Of a stretch of 64,000 nt of DNA, positions 28,114 to 38,800 are shown piece by piece (the first letter of the stretch is position 1; every line of letters begins with the position of its first letter). The position numbers and the translations under genes were made by a program. The notes beneath the pieces are model-generated. The model worked only from the letters and a program-made list of their open reading frames with translations, did not search any database and was not told the DNA's origin. The stretch lies in the NCBI GenBank assembly GCA_022828125.1, contig JAJEJD010000006.1, positions 56,344 to 120,343 on the forward strand. Direction: 5' to 3'. Source of the stretch: a bacterium. Lineage in GTDB: Bacteria > UBA8248.

Positions 28114-28437
28114 GGAGTTGTTGAAAAAGTCTTTGCCAATGGTTTCAAGGGAATAACCCCCCCTACCCCCCCTTGTCAGGGGGGCAAGAAAAAGCAAAGC
28201 CCCCTCAGCCCGGCGGGACGCATCGCCTTTTTTTACCCCCCTGACAAGGGGGGGGTAGGGGGGGTTGCTTTTGGGGGTTTCCCTTTCAAGGGGGTTGCAA
28301 TTACCCTTTCAGGGAGCTTTTCAACACCCCCAGGGGTGGACTTTTTCAAGAACCCCCTCATGGGGGGAATGAATTTCAAAATCGCTGCACGGGTCTTTCT
28401 CAACATGCCCCTGGGAAGGGAAATCCAGCAGGGTGAT
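28114..28437. repeat. Gene-free gap with inverted pair of C/G-tract repeats and TTGAAAAAG motifs
   Basis: Element one is at 28155-28184 and element two at 28236-28267. They are near-exact inverted copies of a unit made of C7-TA-C7 followed by TTGTCAG and a G tract. TTGTTGAAAAAGTC (near 28118) and its inverted forms GCTTTTCAACA and GACTTTTTCAAGAA (28300-28360) surround them. The same unit occurs at 57909-58045 and in part at 62285-62315. The structure could form strong hairpins and end transcription from both sides. No gene is supported. Confidence 0.75.
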
Positions 28438-28851
<414 letters not shown>

Positions 28852-29063
28852 TTACACGCCAATTCGCCCAAAAAAATTTCCGGGGGTTGTTTTCCTGATT
28901 TTCAGGGAATCCCGCTTCTGCGGCAACCCCCGGCGATGGCCTCCCCGCCCTCCGCAACGCGGGGATGCGCGTTTGATTTCCCGCAGGAAATGTACGATAA
29001 GAACTCTGCAATCTCGCCCGTAAATCAACGCAATTACCCGCCCGAGAAACAGGAGGAGCGTCG

Positions 29064-29840
29064 ATGGGGGAGCCGGCGGTGAACCTGAGCGGCAAGGACC
29101 GCCTCATCGTTGCGCTGGACGTGCCGACGCACGAGGAAGCGCTCGGGCTGGTCGAAAAACTCGAGAACGTCTCTTTCTTCAAGGTCGGGCTCGAACTCTT
29201 TCTGGCGGGGGATTTGCTCGGGTTCATCAAGGAGCTTCAGGAACGCCGCGCAGGCGAAGGCGGGGTGTTCGTCGATCTCAAGCTCTCGGGAGACATCGGC
29301 AACACGATAACCGGGTTCATCGAGGGCTGCATGGCGCTTAACGTCAGGTTCGTCACGCTCACCGAGTCCATGCCCTACGTGATGACGACCAGGACGATCC
29401 AAACCGCGCTGAAAACCCGCGGGGATGCGGCGCACCCCAAACTCCTGATGGTGCCGCTTCTTTCCAGCCTCAGCGATGATGACTTGCGAAGCGAAGGAAT
29501 CACGGGAACGGATTCAACGCAGTACATCCTCGACCGGGGGGAAAAGCTGCTCAATGAGGGATGCGACGGTTTGATCGTTTCAGGCGACGCCATCAGGGCA
29601 TGCCGGGAAAGGTTCCCGAACGCCGATATCGTAAGCCCCGGAGTCCGGCCTGCGTGGGCCTCCTCGGACGATCACAAACGAATCACCACGCCGGCGGATG
29701 CCATCCGCATGGGTTCGGACTATCTCGTCGTGGGCAGGCCCATCACGAAAAACGACGACCCCTTCGGCGCGGCGAAGGCGATCATCGACGAGATGGATGA
29801 AGCGCTTGATCCCGACAATTCCGTCGCCGCGACGGGGTAG
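29064..29840 (+). CDS. pyrF: Orotidine 5'-phosphate decarboxylase
   Basis: The protein has 258 residues and performs the last step of UMP synthesis. The N-terminal LIVALDVPTHEEAL and FFKVGLELF are typical. The catalytic region reads VFVDLKLSGDIGNTI: compared with the usual DxKxxDI it has one extra residue between Lys and the second Asp. The phosphate-binding end is IVSPGVRP and DYLVVGRPIT. It is somewhat long for the family. Start ATG behind AGGAGGAG. Confidence 0.88.
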   Translation: MGEPAVNLSGKDRLIVALDVPTHEEALGLVEKLENVSFFKVGLELFLAGDLLGFIKELQERRAGEGGVFVDLKLSGDIGNTITGFIEGCMALNVRFVTLTESMPYVMTTRTIQTALKTRGDAAHPKLLMVPLLSSLSDDDLRSEGITGTDSTQYILDRGEKLLNEGCDGLIVSGDAIRACRERFPNADIVSPGVRPAWASSDDHKRITTPADAIRMGSDYLVVGRPITKNDDPFGAAKAIIDEMDEALDPDNSVAATG

Positions 29841-29968
29841 TCCGCGCTGCCATAGCTGAACTAATATACTTGCTGCCAAGTAAAAGGATCATATTTTTTA
29901 AATCTAACCCTTAAAGTGATACTATAACAATAAGATTAGGGGGTGAATGCATTTGGAAGGATTTAAAA

Positions 29969-30664
29969 ATGGCTATGATTCCTGAGCCGACGAAAATGGC
30001 AGCTTATACAATTTACGAAGTGTCACGTTATATTTCCGTCCCATATTCTACACTTTACCATTGGTCTATTGGTCGTGGGACTAAGGGTTGTTTTGTGAAC
30101 ATCCCCTCCAGAAGGCCAAATCTTATGTCATTTATAAACCTCACGGAGTTGCACTTATTGCGCACTATAAGGAGCAAATACAAAATATCGGCGCAAAAAA
30201 TTTATAACGCGATAAGGTATTTGAAAAAATATGCAGAAAATGAGCAAGAAAAAGAATACCCCTTGGCATGCGCGAAAATGCTCGTAGATATCGATCGTAG
30301 AAGTATATTCGTAAAGCAGTCGGGAATTCTTATAGATGCAAGTGGTTATGGTCAAACCGCTATGCACGAGCTCATAGGTTTGGCTCTTGATAGAATTGAA
30401 AAAGATAATGCCGGAATTCCTATTAAGCTCTACCCTTTCACCACGCCTGAAGCGGAAAAAAATTCTCCCAAAAAAATAGTAATTGACCCTAAGATATCTT
30501 TTGGTCGACCAATTATATCTGAATTTGGCATTTCTACGAGCATAATTGCTGGAAGGCATAAATATGGAGAGTCCATAGATTCGCTTTGTGAAGATTATGG
30601 ATGTTCAAGAGAAGATATTGAAGAAGCAATAAGATTTGAGTTCTCATCGCCCATCTCCGACTGA
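29969..30664 (+). CDS. DUF433-type antitoxin with MerR-like N-terminus (VapB45-like)
   Basis: The protein has 231 residues. The first 60 residues contain a MerR-like helix-turn-helix (AAYTIYEVSRYISVPYSTLY), and the last 60 a DUF433 domain (FGRPIISEFGISTSII, YGESIDSLCEDYGCSREDIE). This pairing is known from antitoxins partnered with PIN-like toxins. It overlaps the following toxin gene by 29 bases. Codon use is much more AT-rich than in all neighbours (about 40 percent G+C by eye), indicating horizontal gain. An ATG near a weak AAGGA serves as start. Confidence 0.8.
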   Translation: MAMIPEPTKMAAYTIYEVSRYISVPYSTLYHWSIGRGTKGCFVNIPSRRPNLMSFINLTELHLLRTIRSKYKISAQKIYNAIRYLKKYAENEQEKEYPLACAKMLVDIDRRSIFVKQSGILIDASGYGQTAMHELIGLALDRIEKDNAGIPIKLYPFTTPEAEKNSPKKIVIDPKISFGRPIISEFGISTSIIAGRHKYGESIDSLCEDYGCSREDIEEAIRFEFSSPISD

Positions 30665-31052
30665 AACCCCTGTCTTTTTCTTGGATAGAAGTCTTGGCAG
30701 GAGAAAGATCGCACAAGCCTTGCGCGAAGAGGGGATGCAATGTGAGGTTCACGATGATTATCTTTCTCCGAAGGCATCCGATGAAGAATGGTTGAAGTTC
30801 GCATCCGAAAAAGGCTGGATTGCCATTACCAAAGACAAAGGAATAAAACGCAGAAAACTATTTCTTCATTACTTGGAAGAATATTCAGGCCGTGTTCTGG
30901 TTATCACAACAAAGAAGCAAAAAGCCGAGAATATGATCGAATGTCTCTTGAAAGGGAAAAACAGAATTGAAAATTTCATCAAGAAAAATGATGCGCCCTT
31001 CATTGTCAGCATTTCTCTAAATGGAATGCTAACAGTATACGATCTAAATTAA
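30636..31052 (+). CDS. PIN-like toxin (VapC45/DUF5615-like)
   Basis: The protein has 138 residues from TTG 30636 inside the antitoxin gene, after GAAGAAG. It shows the acidic pattern of a minimal PIN-like RNase: Asp in FFLDRSLG near residue 17, Asp-Glu in KASDEEWLKFA, and Asp in AITKDKGIKRR. The C-terminal half is Lys-rich (TTKKQKAENM, CLLKGKNRIENFIKK). Family knowledge says such proteins cut tRNA or rRNA and are neutralised by the upstream protein. The AT-rich composition matches its partner. Confidence 0.8.
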   Translation: MSSHRPSPTETPVFFLDRSLGRRKIAQALREEGMQCEVHDDYLSPKASDEEWLKFASEKGWIAITKDKGIKRRKLFLHYLEEYSGRVLVITTKKQKAENMIECLLKGKNRIENFIKKNDAPFIVSISLNGMLTVYDLN

Positions 31053-31127
31053 GCCAATATCTTCCGATTCAATCCCTAGAAGATTCCTTATTCCACCTTA
31101 CCATTGCAGCTTTTTGCACAATTTCCC

Positions 31128-32582
31128 TCACTTATCCTTCCTTCTCGCCCTTCTGCCCGGCATGGCGGGGTCGGAGGGGCGGCGGTCGTCCATGGACCGT
31201 TCATCGGGCACGTTCAGGCGCTCGCCCAGGCGTTCGTTCAGTATCTCCTCGCGGGTGGCGAGTCTCTTCCGGACCTCCGCCTCGAATCCCCGGGAAGTGG
31301 GGTGGTAAAACCGCGTCCCCTGCAAACCCTCGGGCATGCCCTCCATCTCCACGACCGCGTCGTCGAACTCGTGCGCGTGCTGGTAGCCCTCGCCGTAGCC
31401 GAGGTCGCGCATGAGGCCTGTCGGTGCGTTCCTCAAATGATGCGGGACGGGCGCGGCGTCGCGCTCGCGCACGGCGCGCTCGGCGGCCCCGAAGCCCCGG
31501 TAGACCGCGTCGCTCTTTGGGGCCTGGGCGAGATAGACCACCGCCTGCGCGATGGCGAGTTTCCCCTCGGGGAGGCCGATGAAGTGAAACGCCCCCTGAG
31601 CGGCGGTCGCCACGGCGAGCGCATTCGGGTCGGCCATGCCGACGTCTTCCGAAGCAAAACGCACGAGACGCCTCAGGATGTACATGGGGTCTTCGCCTCC
31701 CTCCAGCATGCGCGCGAGCCAGTAGAGGGCGGCGTCGGGATCAGAAGCCCGCAAGGTCTTGTGGAGAGCGGAGATGAGGTTGTAGTGCTCCTCGCCCGAC
31801 TTGTCGTAGAGCAGCGTCTTGCGCTGGGCGGCCTCGCCCACCAGCTTTGAATCGATGCGGCGGTTCTCGCCGGCGAGGGCGGCCGCGGCTTCGAGGATGT
31901 TCAAGGCCGAGCGCGCATCCCCGCTGCTGAGCACCGCGACGCGGCGCAGGGCGTCGTCCTCCGCTACCAGCTTCAAGGCTCCGAGTCCACGCTCGGCATC
32001 CTCCAGGGCGCGGCGGAGAAGCGCCACGACGTGCGCTTCCTTCAATCCCTCGAGCACGAACACGCGCGCGCGGGAGAGCAGGGGCGGTATGACTTCGAAG
32101 GAGGGATTTTCCGTCGTGGCGCCGATGAGCGTGAGCGTGCCGTTTTCCACGTGAGGGAGGAGGCCGTCCTGCTGGGCCTTGTTGAAGCGGTGAATCTCGT
32201 CAATGAACAGAATCGTGCGCACCTTTCTCAGCCGCATACGCTTCGCTTCGTCCACGGCGGCGCGCAACTCCTTCACCCCGTGGAGCACCGCGCTCAGCGT
32301 GATGAAGTGCGCGTTCGTCCTGCCCGCGATGATGCGCGCGAGCGTCGTCTTCCCTGTGCCGGGCGGCCCCCAGAAGATGAGCGGGCGCAAGGAATCCTCC
32401 TCCACGGCGCGCCTCAGCACGCGTCCCGGGCCGATCAGGTGATCCTGACCCAGAACCTCATCGAGCGTCCGGGGGCGCATGCGCTCGGCCAGGGGCGCCC
32501 CCGGATCGACCCTGTGCGCTTGCGCTTCATCGCCGCTGCCCCTATCGCCTTCTTCTGACTGATCGAACAGGCTTCTCTCCAA
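31128..32582 (-). CDS. rarA: Replication-associated recombination protein A (RarA/MgsA)
   Basis: The protein has 484 residues. The N-terminal [19 protein letters not shown] is characteristic. The AAA+ core has Walker [10 protein letters not shown], Walker [11 protein letters not shown] and sensor 1 [11 protein letters not shown]. The C-terminal part holds [15 protein letters not shown] and the tetramerisation region with [11 protein letters not shown] and [11 protein letters not shown]. It acts at stalled replication forks. The start is TTG 32582, six bases after GGAG. Confidence 0.95.
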   Translation of the reverse strand: MERSLFDQSEEGDRGSGDEAQAHRVDPGAPLAERMRPRTLDEVLGQDHLIGPGRVLRRAVEEDSLRPLIFWGPPGTGKTTLARIIAGRTNAHFITLSAVLHGVKELRAAVDEAKRMRLRKVRTILFIDEIHRFNKAQQDGLLPHVENGTLTLIGATTENPSFEVIPPLLSRARVFVLEGLKEAHVVALLRRALEDAERGLGALKLVAEDDALRRVAVLSSGDARSALNILEAAAALAGENRRIDSKLVGEAAQRKTLLYDKSGEEHYNLISALHKTLRASDPDAALYWLARMLEGGEDPMYILRRLVRFASEDVGMADPNALAVATAAQGAFHFIGLPEGKLAIAQAVVYLAQAPKSDAVYRGFGAAERAVRERDAAPVPHHLRNAPTGLMRDLGYGEGYQHAHEFDDAVVEMEGMPEGLQGTRFYHPTSRGFEAEVRKRLATREEILNERLGERLNVPDERSMDDRRPSDPAMPGRRARRKDK

Positions 32583-32611
32583 GATGTGCTCCTTTTTGGT
32601 GGCAATGTCTC

Positions 32612-32640
32612 ATTGTAGCATTCGTTTTTCGCCTTTTCGA
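32612..32640 (-). promoter_or_regulatory. Candidate rarA promoter
   Basis: On the minus strand a TACAAT -10 box (complement of 32612-32617) lies about 30 bases before the rarA start, with a weak TCGAAA -35 region 17 bases further up. The whole 32583-32873 gap is shared with the divergent polyketide synthase gene, and its AT-rich part must also serve that gene. Confidence 0.35.
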
Positions 32641-32873
32641 AACATATTTTTACTTTGAGCGGACGGAGGAGTGATTCCGGAGCCCGCCTCCACGTAATCA
32701 CGCCCGGCGCCGTCCGACCGCCCAGGGCGCGATGGATCAACGATGTATTCGCCCCGAAAAAAACTGTTGAACCGCCCCGAAAGCGCGCTGTATGATGGAT
32801 TCGTTCCAGAGCGACATGATGGCGGCGCGGCGTGGTATTTGCCGGGAGAAACCTGAACTTGAAGGAGAAATTG

Positions 32874-35800
32874 ATGAGCGCGGACGGGCATTTCGATCCT
32901 TCCCGAGAAACGGAAAACGGGGCGCCGGAGGCTTCCCGGCTCGGAGACCCCGTAGCGATTGTGGGCATGGCGTGCCGCTTTCCCGGCGCCGTCGGGGTTC
33001 CGGCCTTCTGGCGCCTGCTCGAGGCCGGCGAGAACGCGGTGACCGAGGGCGTTCCGGGTTCGGGCGTGGGGCGCGTGGGCGTGCTGTTCCCCGACGCCGA
33101 GGTGCAGAGCGAGGCCTGCCGCTTTGGCGGGTACCTGGATGAGATCGACCGGTTCGACGCCGCGTTTTTCCGCATTTCGCCGGTCGAGGCCCAACTCCTG
33201 GACCCCCAGCAGCGGCTTATGCTCGAGACGAGCTGGCAGGCGCTCGAGGATGCGGGGATGGACCCGGAAGGGCTCAGGGGCAGCCGGACCGGCGTGTATG
33301 CGGGCATCAGCAACTATGAATACAGAGGGCTTATCCTGGAGGTCAGCGACACCACGGAACCCGCCACGAGCCTTTACTCGGTCAGCGGCACTTCGTTCAA
33401 CACCGCCATCGGGCGGGTCGCCTTTGCGCTGGGCCTTACGGGGCCGGCGATGGCGGTGGACACCGCCTGCTCTTCTTCGCTCGTTGCGGTGCACCAGGCG
33501 GTAGCAGGCCTGCAGCGCAAAGAGGCGGACCTCGCCCTGGCGGGAGGCGTACACACGATCCTCTCAGGACGGCTGATCGAACTGCGCGCGAATGCCGGGA
33601 TGCTCTCGCCCGACGGGCGGTGCGCGACGTTCGACGCCGCCGCGAACGGATACGTGCGGGGCGAGGGATGCGGAATCGTGGTGTTAAAGCGGCTCGCAGA
33701 GGCGGAGGCGGACGGCGACCGCATATGGGGCGTGATTCGCGGGTCGGCCATCAACCAGGACGGCGCGAGTCCGGGGCTGACGGTGCCCAACGGCGCGGCG
33801 CAGGAACGGGTGATCGAGGAGGCGCTCGCTCGCGCCGGAATCAGCCCCGGTGAAGTCGATTATCTCGAAGCGCACGGGACGGGTACGGAGGTGGGCGACC
33901 CGATCGAACTGGAAGCGGCGGCGGCGGCCTACGGCAAGGGCCGCGATGCGGACCGCCCGCTCCTGATCGGCTCGGTGAAGACGAACATCGGACACCTCGA
34001 GTCGGCCGCCGGAATCGCGGGCCTGGTCAAGGCGACGCTGGCCCTGAAGCAGGGGGTGATCCCCAAACACCTGCACTTCCGCGAACCCACTCCGGCGGTG
34101 GACTGGGAGCGGATGTCCCTGCAGGTCACGGCGGAGGCGACGCAGTGGCCGCGCCGTCCCGAACATCCCCCCCGGGCGGGCGTGAGCGGGTTCGGGTGGT
34201 CGGGCACGAACGCCCACCTCGTCGTGGAAGGCTACGACGCGGGAGAAGGCGCTGCTCTCGCCGACGGCGAAGGGGGTTTTCCTGTCGGTCGCGCGCTTCC
34301 CGTCAATGTTTCGCCGCCGGCCTCGCTCCCCGAACTGCCGCCTGCGCGAGAGCTTCTTGCGCGCGAAACGCGCCTGCTGCCGCTCTCGGGAAAATCAGAC
34401 GCTGCGCTCCGCGAGTCGGCGGGGCGGTATCTCTCCTGGCTCGATGAGCGCGGCGAAGAGCTTGCAACCGAGGGCGCCGCTTCGGAGCCGCTGCTCTCGG
34501 ACATGGCGTGGACGGCCGCCGTGGGGCGGAGCCATTTCACGCACCGCGCGGGTCTTGCCTTCGACGACGCTGCAGGGCTGCGCGAGCGATTGAGCGCCCT
34601 GGCCGAAGGCGGCGCAGCGCCGGAGGCGCGGACGGCGGCCAAGGTCGCGTTCCTTTTCACCGGTCAGGGGAGCCAGTGGATCGGCATGGGGCGGGACTTG
34701 TATGAGAGCGAGCCGGTGGCGCGGGCGGTTCTCGATCGCTGCGAAGAAGTCGTTCGCGCAGCACGGGGCGCCTCGCTTCTGGACGTGATGTTCGGGCGCG
34801 GCGGAGGCGACCTCTACGACACGGTCTGGGCGCAGCCGGCCATCTACGCGCTCGAGTGCGCGGTCACGGCGCTCTGGGCGAGCGTGGGGGTTCGCCCGGA
34901 CGTGGTGGTGGGGCACAGCGTCGGGGAGTTCGGGGCGGCGCAGACGGCGGGCGTGTTCGGACTCGAAGACGGGATGCGGGCCGTCCTGGGGCGGAGCGAA
35001 ATACTCTCGTCGGTCCCGGAAGCCGGGACGATGGCGGCGGTGTTCGCTCCCTTCCCGATGGTTGAGGAGGCGGTGCGCGAGTACAACGAGGCGGCCGGGA
35101 GCGAGAGGCTGGGGATTGCGGCGAGGAACGGGGCGCACCAGGTGTTGAGCGGCCCCGTGGACGCGGTCGAGGCGGTCTCGCAGCGTTTCGAGGCGGAAGA
35201 AGTCCGGGTGAGGCCGATCCATACGAGCCAGGCGTTCCACAGCCCCCTGGTGGAGCCCGCCCTGGATGCGCTGGAAGCGCTTTTTGAAGGACTCGATATC
35301 GCGCCGCCCTCGCGCACCACTCTGGTGAGCAACGTGACGGGCCGTGTGGTGGCGCCGGACGAGATACTCGGCGGAGCGTACTGGCGCCGCCATGCCCGCG
35401 AGGCGGTGGCCTTCGACCTCGGCGTGCGCTCGCTGGCGAACCTGGGCGTCGACCTGGTGGTGGAAGTCGGTCCGCACGCGGTGCTGGGCCCGATGCTGTC
35501 CTTCACCTGGCCGGGGCCGGATGAGGGTGCGGACGCCCTCGCGGCCGAGGTCCCGCCTCCTCTCGCGCTCTCGAGCCTGAACCGGCCGCCGCAGGATGAG
35601 GAGGAGCCGACGCCGGGGTTCGTGGACGCGGTAGCGGGGGCCTATGAGGCCGGAGTCGACCTTTCCTTCGAGGGGGTGTTCGCCGGCGAAGAGCGGCGGC
35701 GCATCTCGCTCCCGGGCTATCCGTTCCAGCGCGAACGCTTCTGGATCGAGGCGCCGAAGCGGCGGCGGCAGAGCGCAGGGCACCCCCTGCTCGGCGAGCG

Positions 35801-38800
35801 GCATGAGTCCGCCAGCGGCGAGATCACTTTCGAGACCGAAGCGCTCCCGTCTGATCCCGCCTGGATGAACGATCACCGGGTGTTCGGCCGGGTCATCGCC
35901 CCGGGCGCGCTCTACGGGGCGATGGCGGTATCCGCATCCACCGCCGAGGGAAACGGCTCGATGGTCATCGAGGAGATGCAGTTTCACAACGCGCTGATCT
36001 TCGGTGAGGAGAGCGCGGATAACGACGGCGGCGCAGGCGGGGGCCGGGAAATGCAGGTTCTGCTCGAGGCGCCGGGGGAGGAGCCCTCGCGCCTCGTCCG
36101 GATATTCAGCAAGGGAGAGGCCGGGGAGGATTGGACGCTCCACGCGGAGTGCCGCGCGCCCTCGGGCGCGAGTGCGCGGCCGGCTCCCGGGCAGGTGGAC
36201 CTGGAAGGCCTGAAGGCCGGCCTGTCGCCCGAGGACGTGCCGGCGTATTACCGCGCCAAGGCGAATGTGGGGATCGAGCTCGGCCCGTCTTTCCGCACGC
36301 TGGGAGCCGTCTGGTCCCGGGCGGGCGAGGCGCTGGGTGAGGTGTGTTTCCCCGAAGCCCTCGGCGCGAACGGTCTCGATGTACACCCGCTCCTGCTCGA
36401 CGGCTGTTTTCAGGTGATGGGAGCGGCGCGCAATCCGGGCGGCGCCGAAGACGACGTCACCTATCTGCCGTTCGGCTGGGAGCGGCTGTGGCTGGCGGAA
36501 AGGCTGCCGGACAGGCTCATCTGCCACGTGCGCATGCGGGAGGCCCCGGGCAGCCAGGAAACCGACCCCGAAACCGGCGGGGGGCCTGAGGTCTTCGTGG
36601 GGGATTTCCTTTTCTACGACCAGAACGGGGCGCTGATTGGCGAGTTGAGCGGGTTCATGGTGAAGCGCGCGACGCGGGCGGCGCTGCTCTCGGCGGTGGA
36701 AGGGGTGCAGGAACTGCTCTACGAGGTCGTGTGGCGCGAGAGCGTCCTCCCGACGGGAATGCTGCCCGCGGATTTCCTCCCGGGTCCGGGAGAGGTGGCG
36801 GCGCGCTGGGGGCCGTTCTCCGACTACCTGGCGGCGGAAGGCGTCGATGCGGGATTGAGGCCCGCCCTGCTGGCGGACCTCTCGCGCATGGCGCGGCATT
36901 TTGCGCTCGCGGCCCTGGAGAAGCTCGGATGGGAGCGGAAGGCGGGCGAGGCCGTGGACACAGAAGACTTGCGGCGGCGCCTGGGGGTGCAAGATCAACA
37001 CAGCCAACTGTTCCGCCGAATGCTCGAGATATTGGCCCGCTCGGGGGTTCTGGAGGCGGCGGGAGAGGGTTTCGTCGTCACCGCAGGGGCAGAAGACCCC
37101 TTGCCGGAAGTAATCCCGGAGAATCCCGAAGAATTCGCGGCGCAGGTGATCGAGCGATACGCTTACGCTTCGAACGAAATCATGTTGTTCCGCAGAAGCG
37201 CGGGCGCGCTGGCGGAGGTGCTTCGCGGCGAGGAGGACCCGCTCTCGCTCCTGTTCGGCAGCGGAGAACCGAGCGCCGCGGATCTCTACTTCAAGGCCCC
37301 GGTGTGGCGGGCGGCGAACCGGATGCTGGCGGACGCGGTGCGCGCGCTCGTGGCCGGGCTGCCCGAAGGACGGCGCTTGCGGGTCATCGAGGTCGGGGCG
37401 GGTACCGGGTCGGCGACCGAATCCATCCTGCCGGAGCTTCCCGAGGGGCGTTTCGACTACGTGTACACGGACATCTCGGCGGGCTTCTTCGCGCAGGCGG
37501 AAGGGCTTTTCGGCGACGGCGGCGGGAGCATCGAGTACCGGGTGCTGGATATCGAAAAAGACCCGGTGGAACAAGGCTTCGACTCCCACGGCTATGACTT
37601 GCTGATTGCGTCCAACGTGCTGCACGCCACGCGGTACCTGGAAGAGACGCTGACGCATTGCCGGAGTCTTCTCGCGCCCTCGGGGCATCTCGTGGCGCTC
37701 GAGAACCTTGCCGGCCAGGACTGGACGGACATGACTTTCGGACAACTGGACGGCTGGTGGCGGTTCTCGGACGAGTGCCGCCCCACCTACGCCCTGGCGG
37801 GGCCGGACGTATGGCGGCAGTCGCTCGCGAGCGTGGGTTTCGAAGAAGTGGCGGTTCTCGGGCCGGGCGGGTCCGACGACGCCGAGATGCCGGACAGGGG
37901 CGTGATCGTGGCGAGCGGCCCGGCGGAAGTGAAGGAGCCTCCCGGCGTATGGGTTCTGGCGGCGGACCGCGGCGGCGCGGCCGAGGAACTGGCGGCGGAA
38001 TTGTCCGCGCGCAACCAGACGGTCGTGCTGGCGAGTGAAGCAGGTCCGGCGGACGGGGGTCAGTCGGACGAAAAATCCGGTGTCATCCATGCGACTCTTG
38101 AGATGGATAGCCGCGAATCCTGGGGCGCACTGCTGGAGAGCCTGCCCGAAGATGCGCCGCTGAGCGGGGTCGTGCATCTCGCCGCGCTCGACGGCCACGG
38201 GACCGATGCGACGACCGAAGAGATGGCGGAAGACACGAGACGGGCGGCGGCGAGCGCCCTGGCGCTGACGCAGGGTCTCCTCGACGCCGACGCGGAGCCC
38301 GAAAAGGGCATGTGGCTCCTCACGCGGGGCGCGCAGATGCTGGAGCGCGAACGCGGCGGCGAGCTCGCCGGCGCGACGCTGTGGGGGTTCGGGAAGGCAT
38401 TGGCCCGGGAAATACCCCAGGTGCAGCCGAGGATGATCGATCTGGACCCGGCGCCGACGGCGCCGAAGGTAGACCTCGCAAACGAGCTGCTCTACCCCGA
38501 TACGGAAAACCACGTCGCATACCGTTCGGAACAGCGTCACGTGTCGCGCCTGGTCCGGGCCGGAGAGGGGGCGGAGCGGCTGGCCTTGCCGGATGAGTCG
38601 GCCTGGGTGCTGGCGCCGGACCCCGAAGGCGTGTTCGAAAAACCTTGCGCCAATCCCCTGCCGACGCGTTCCCTGGAGCCGAGAGAGGTCCGCTTGGCGG
38701 TCGAGGCCGCCGGGCTCAATTTCTGGGACGTGTTTCGCTCACTCGGCTTCATCCAGGAGGGCAATTTAGGCAGAGAGGCGTGCGGCCGCGTCGTCGATGT

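Noticed and set aside
34395..38540. A 1381-codon open frame antisense to the polyketide synthase
   Set aside because: It mirrors high-GC codon structure of the synthase; composition is Arg/His/Pro/Gln-rich, with no motif and no ribosome site.
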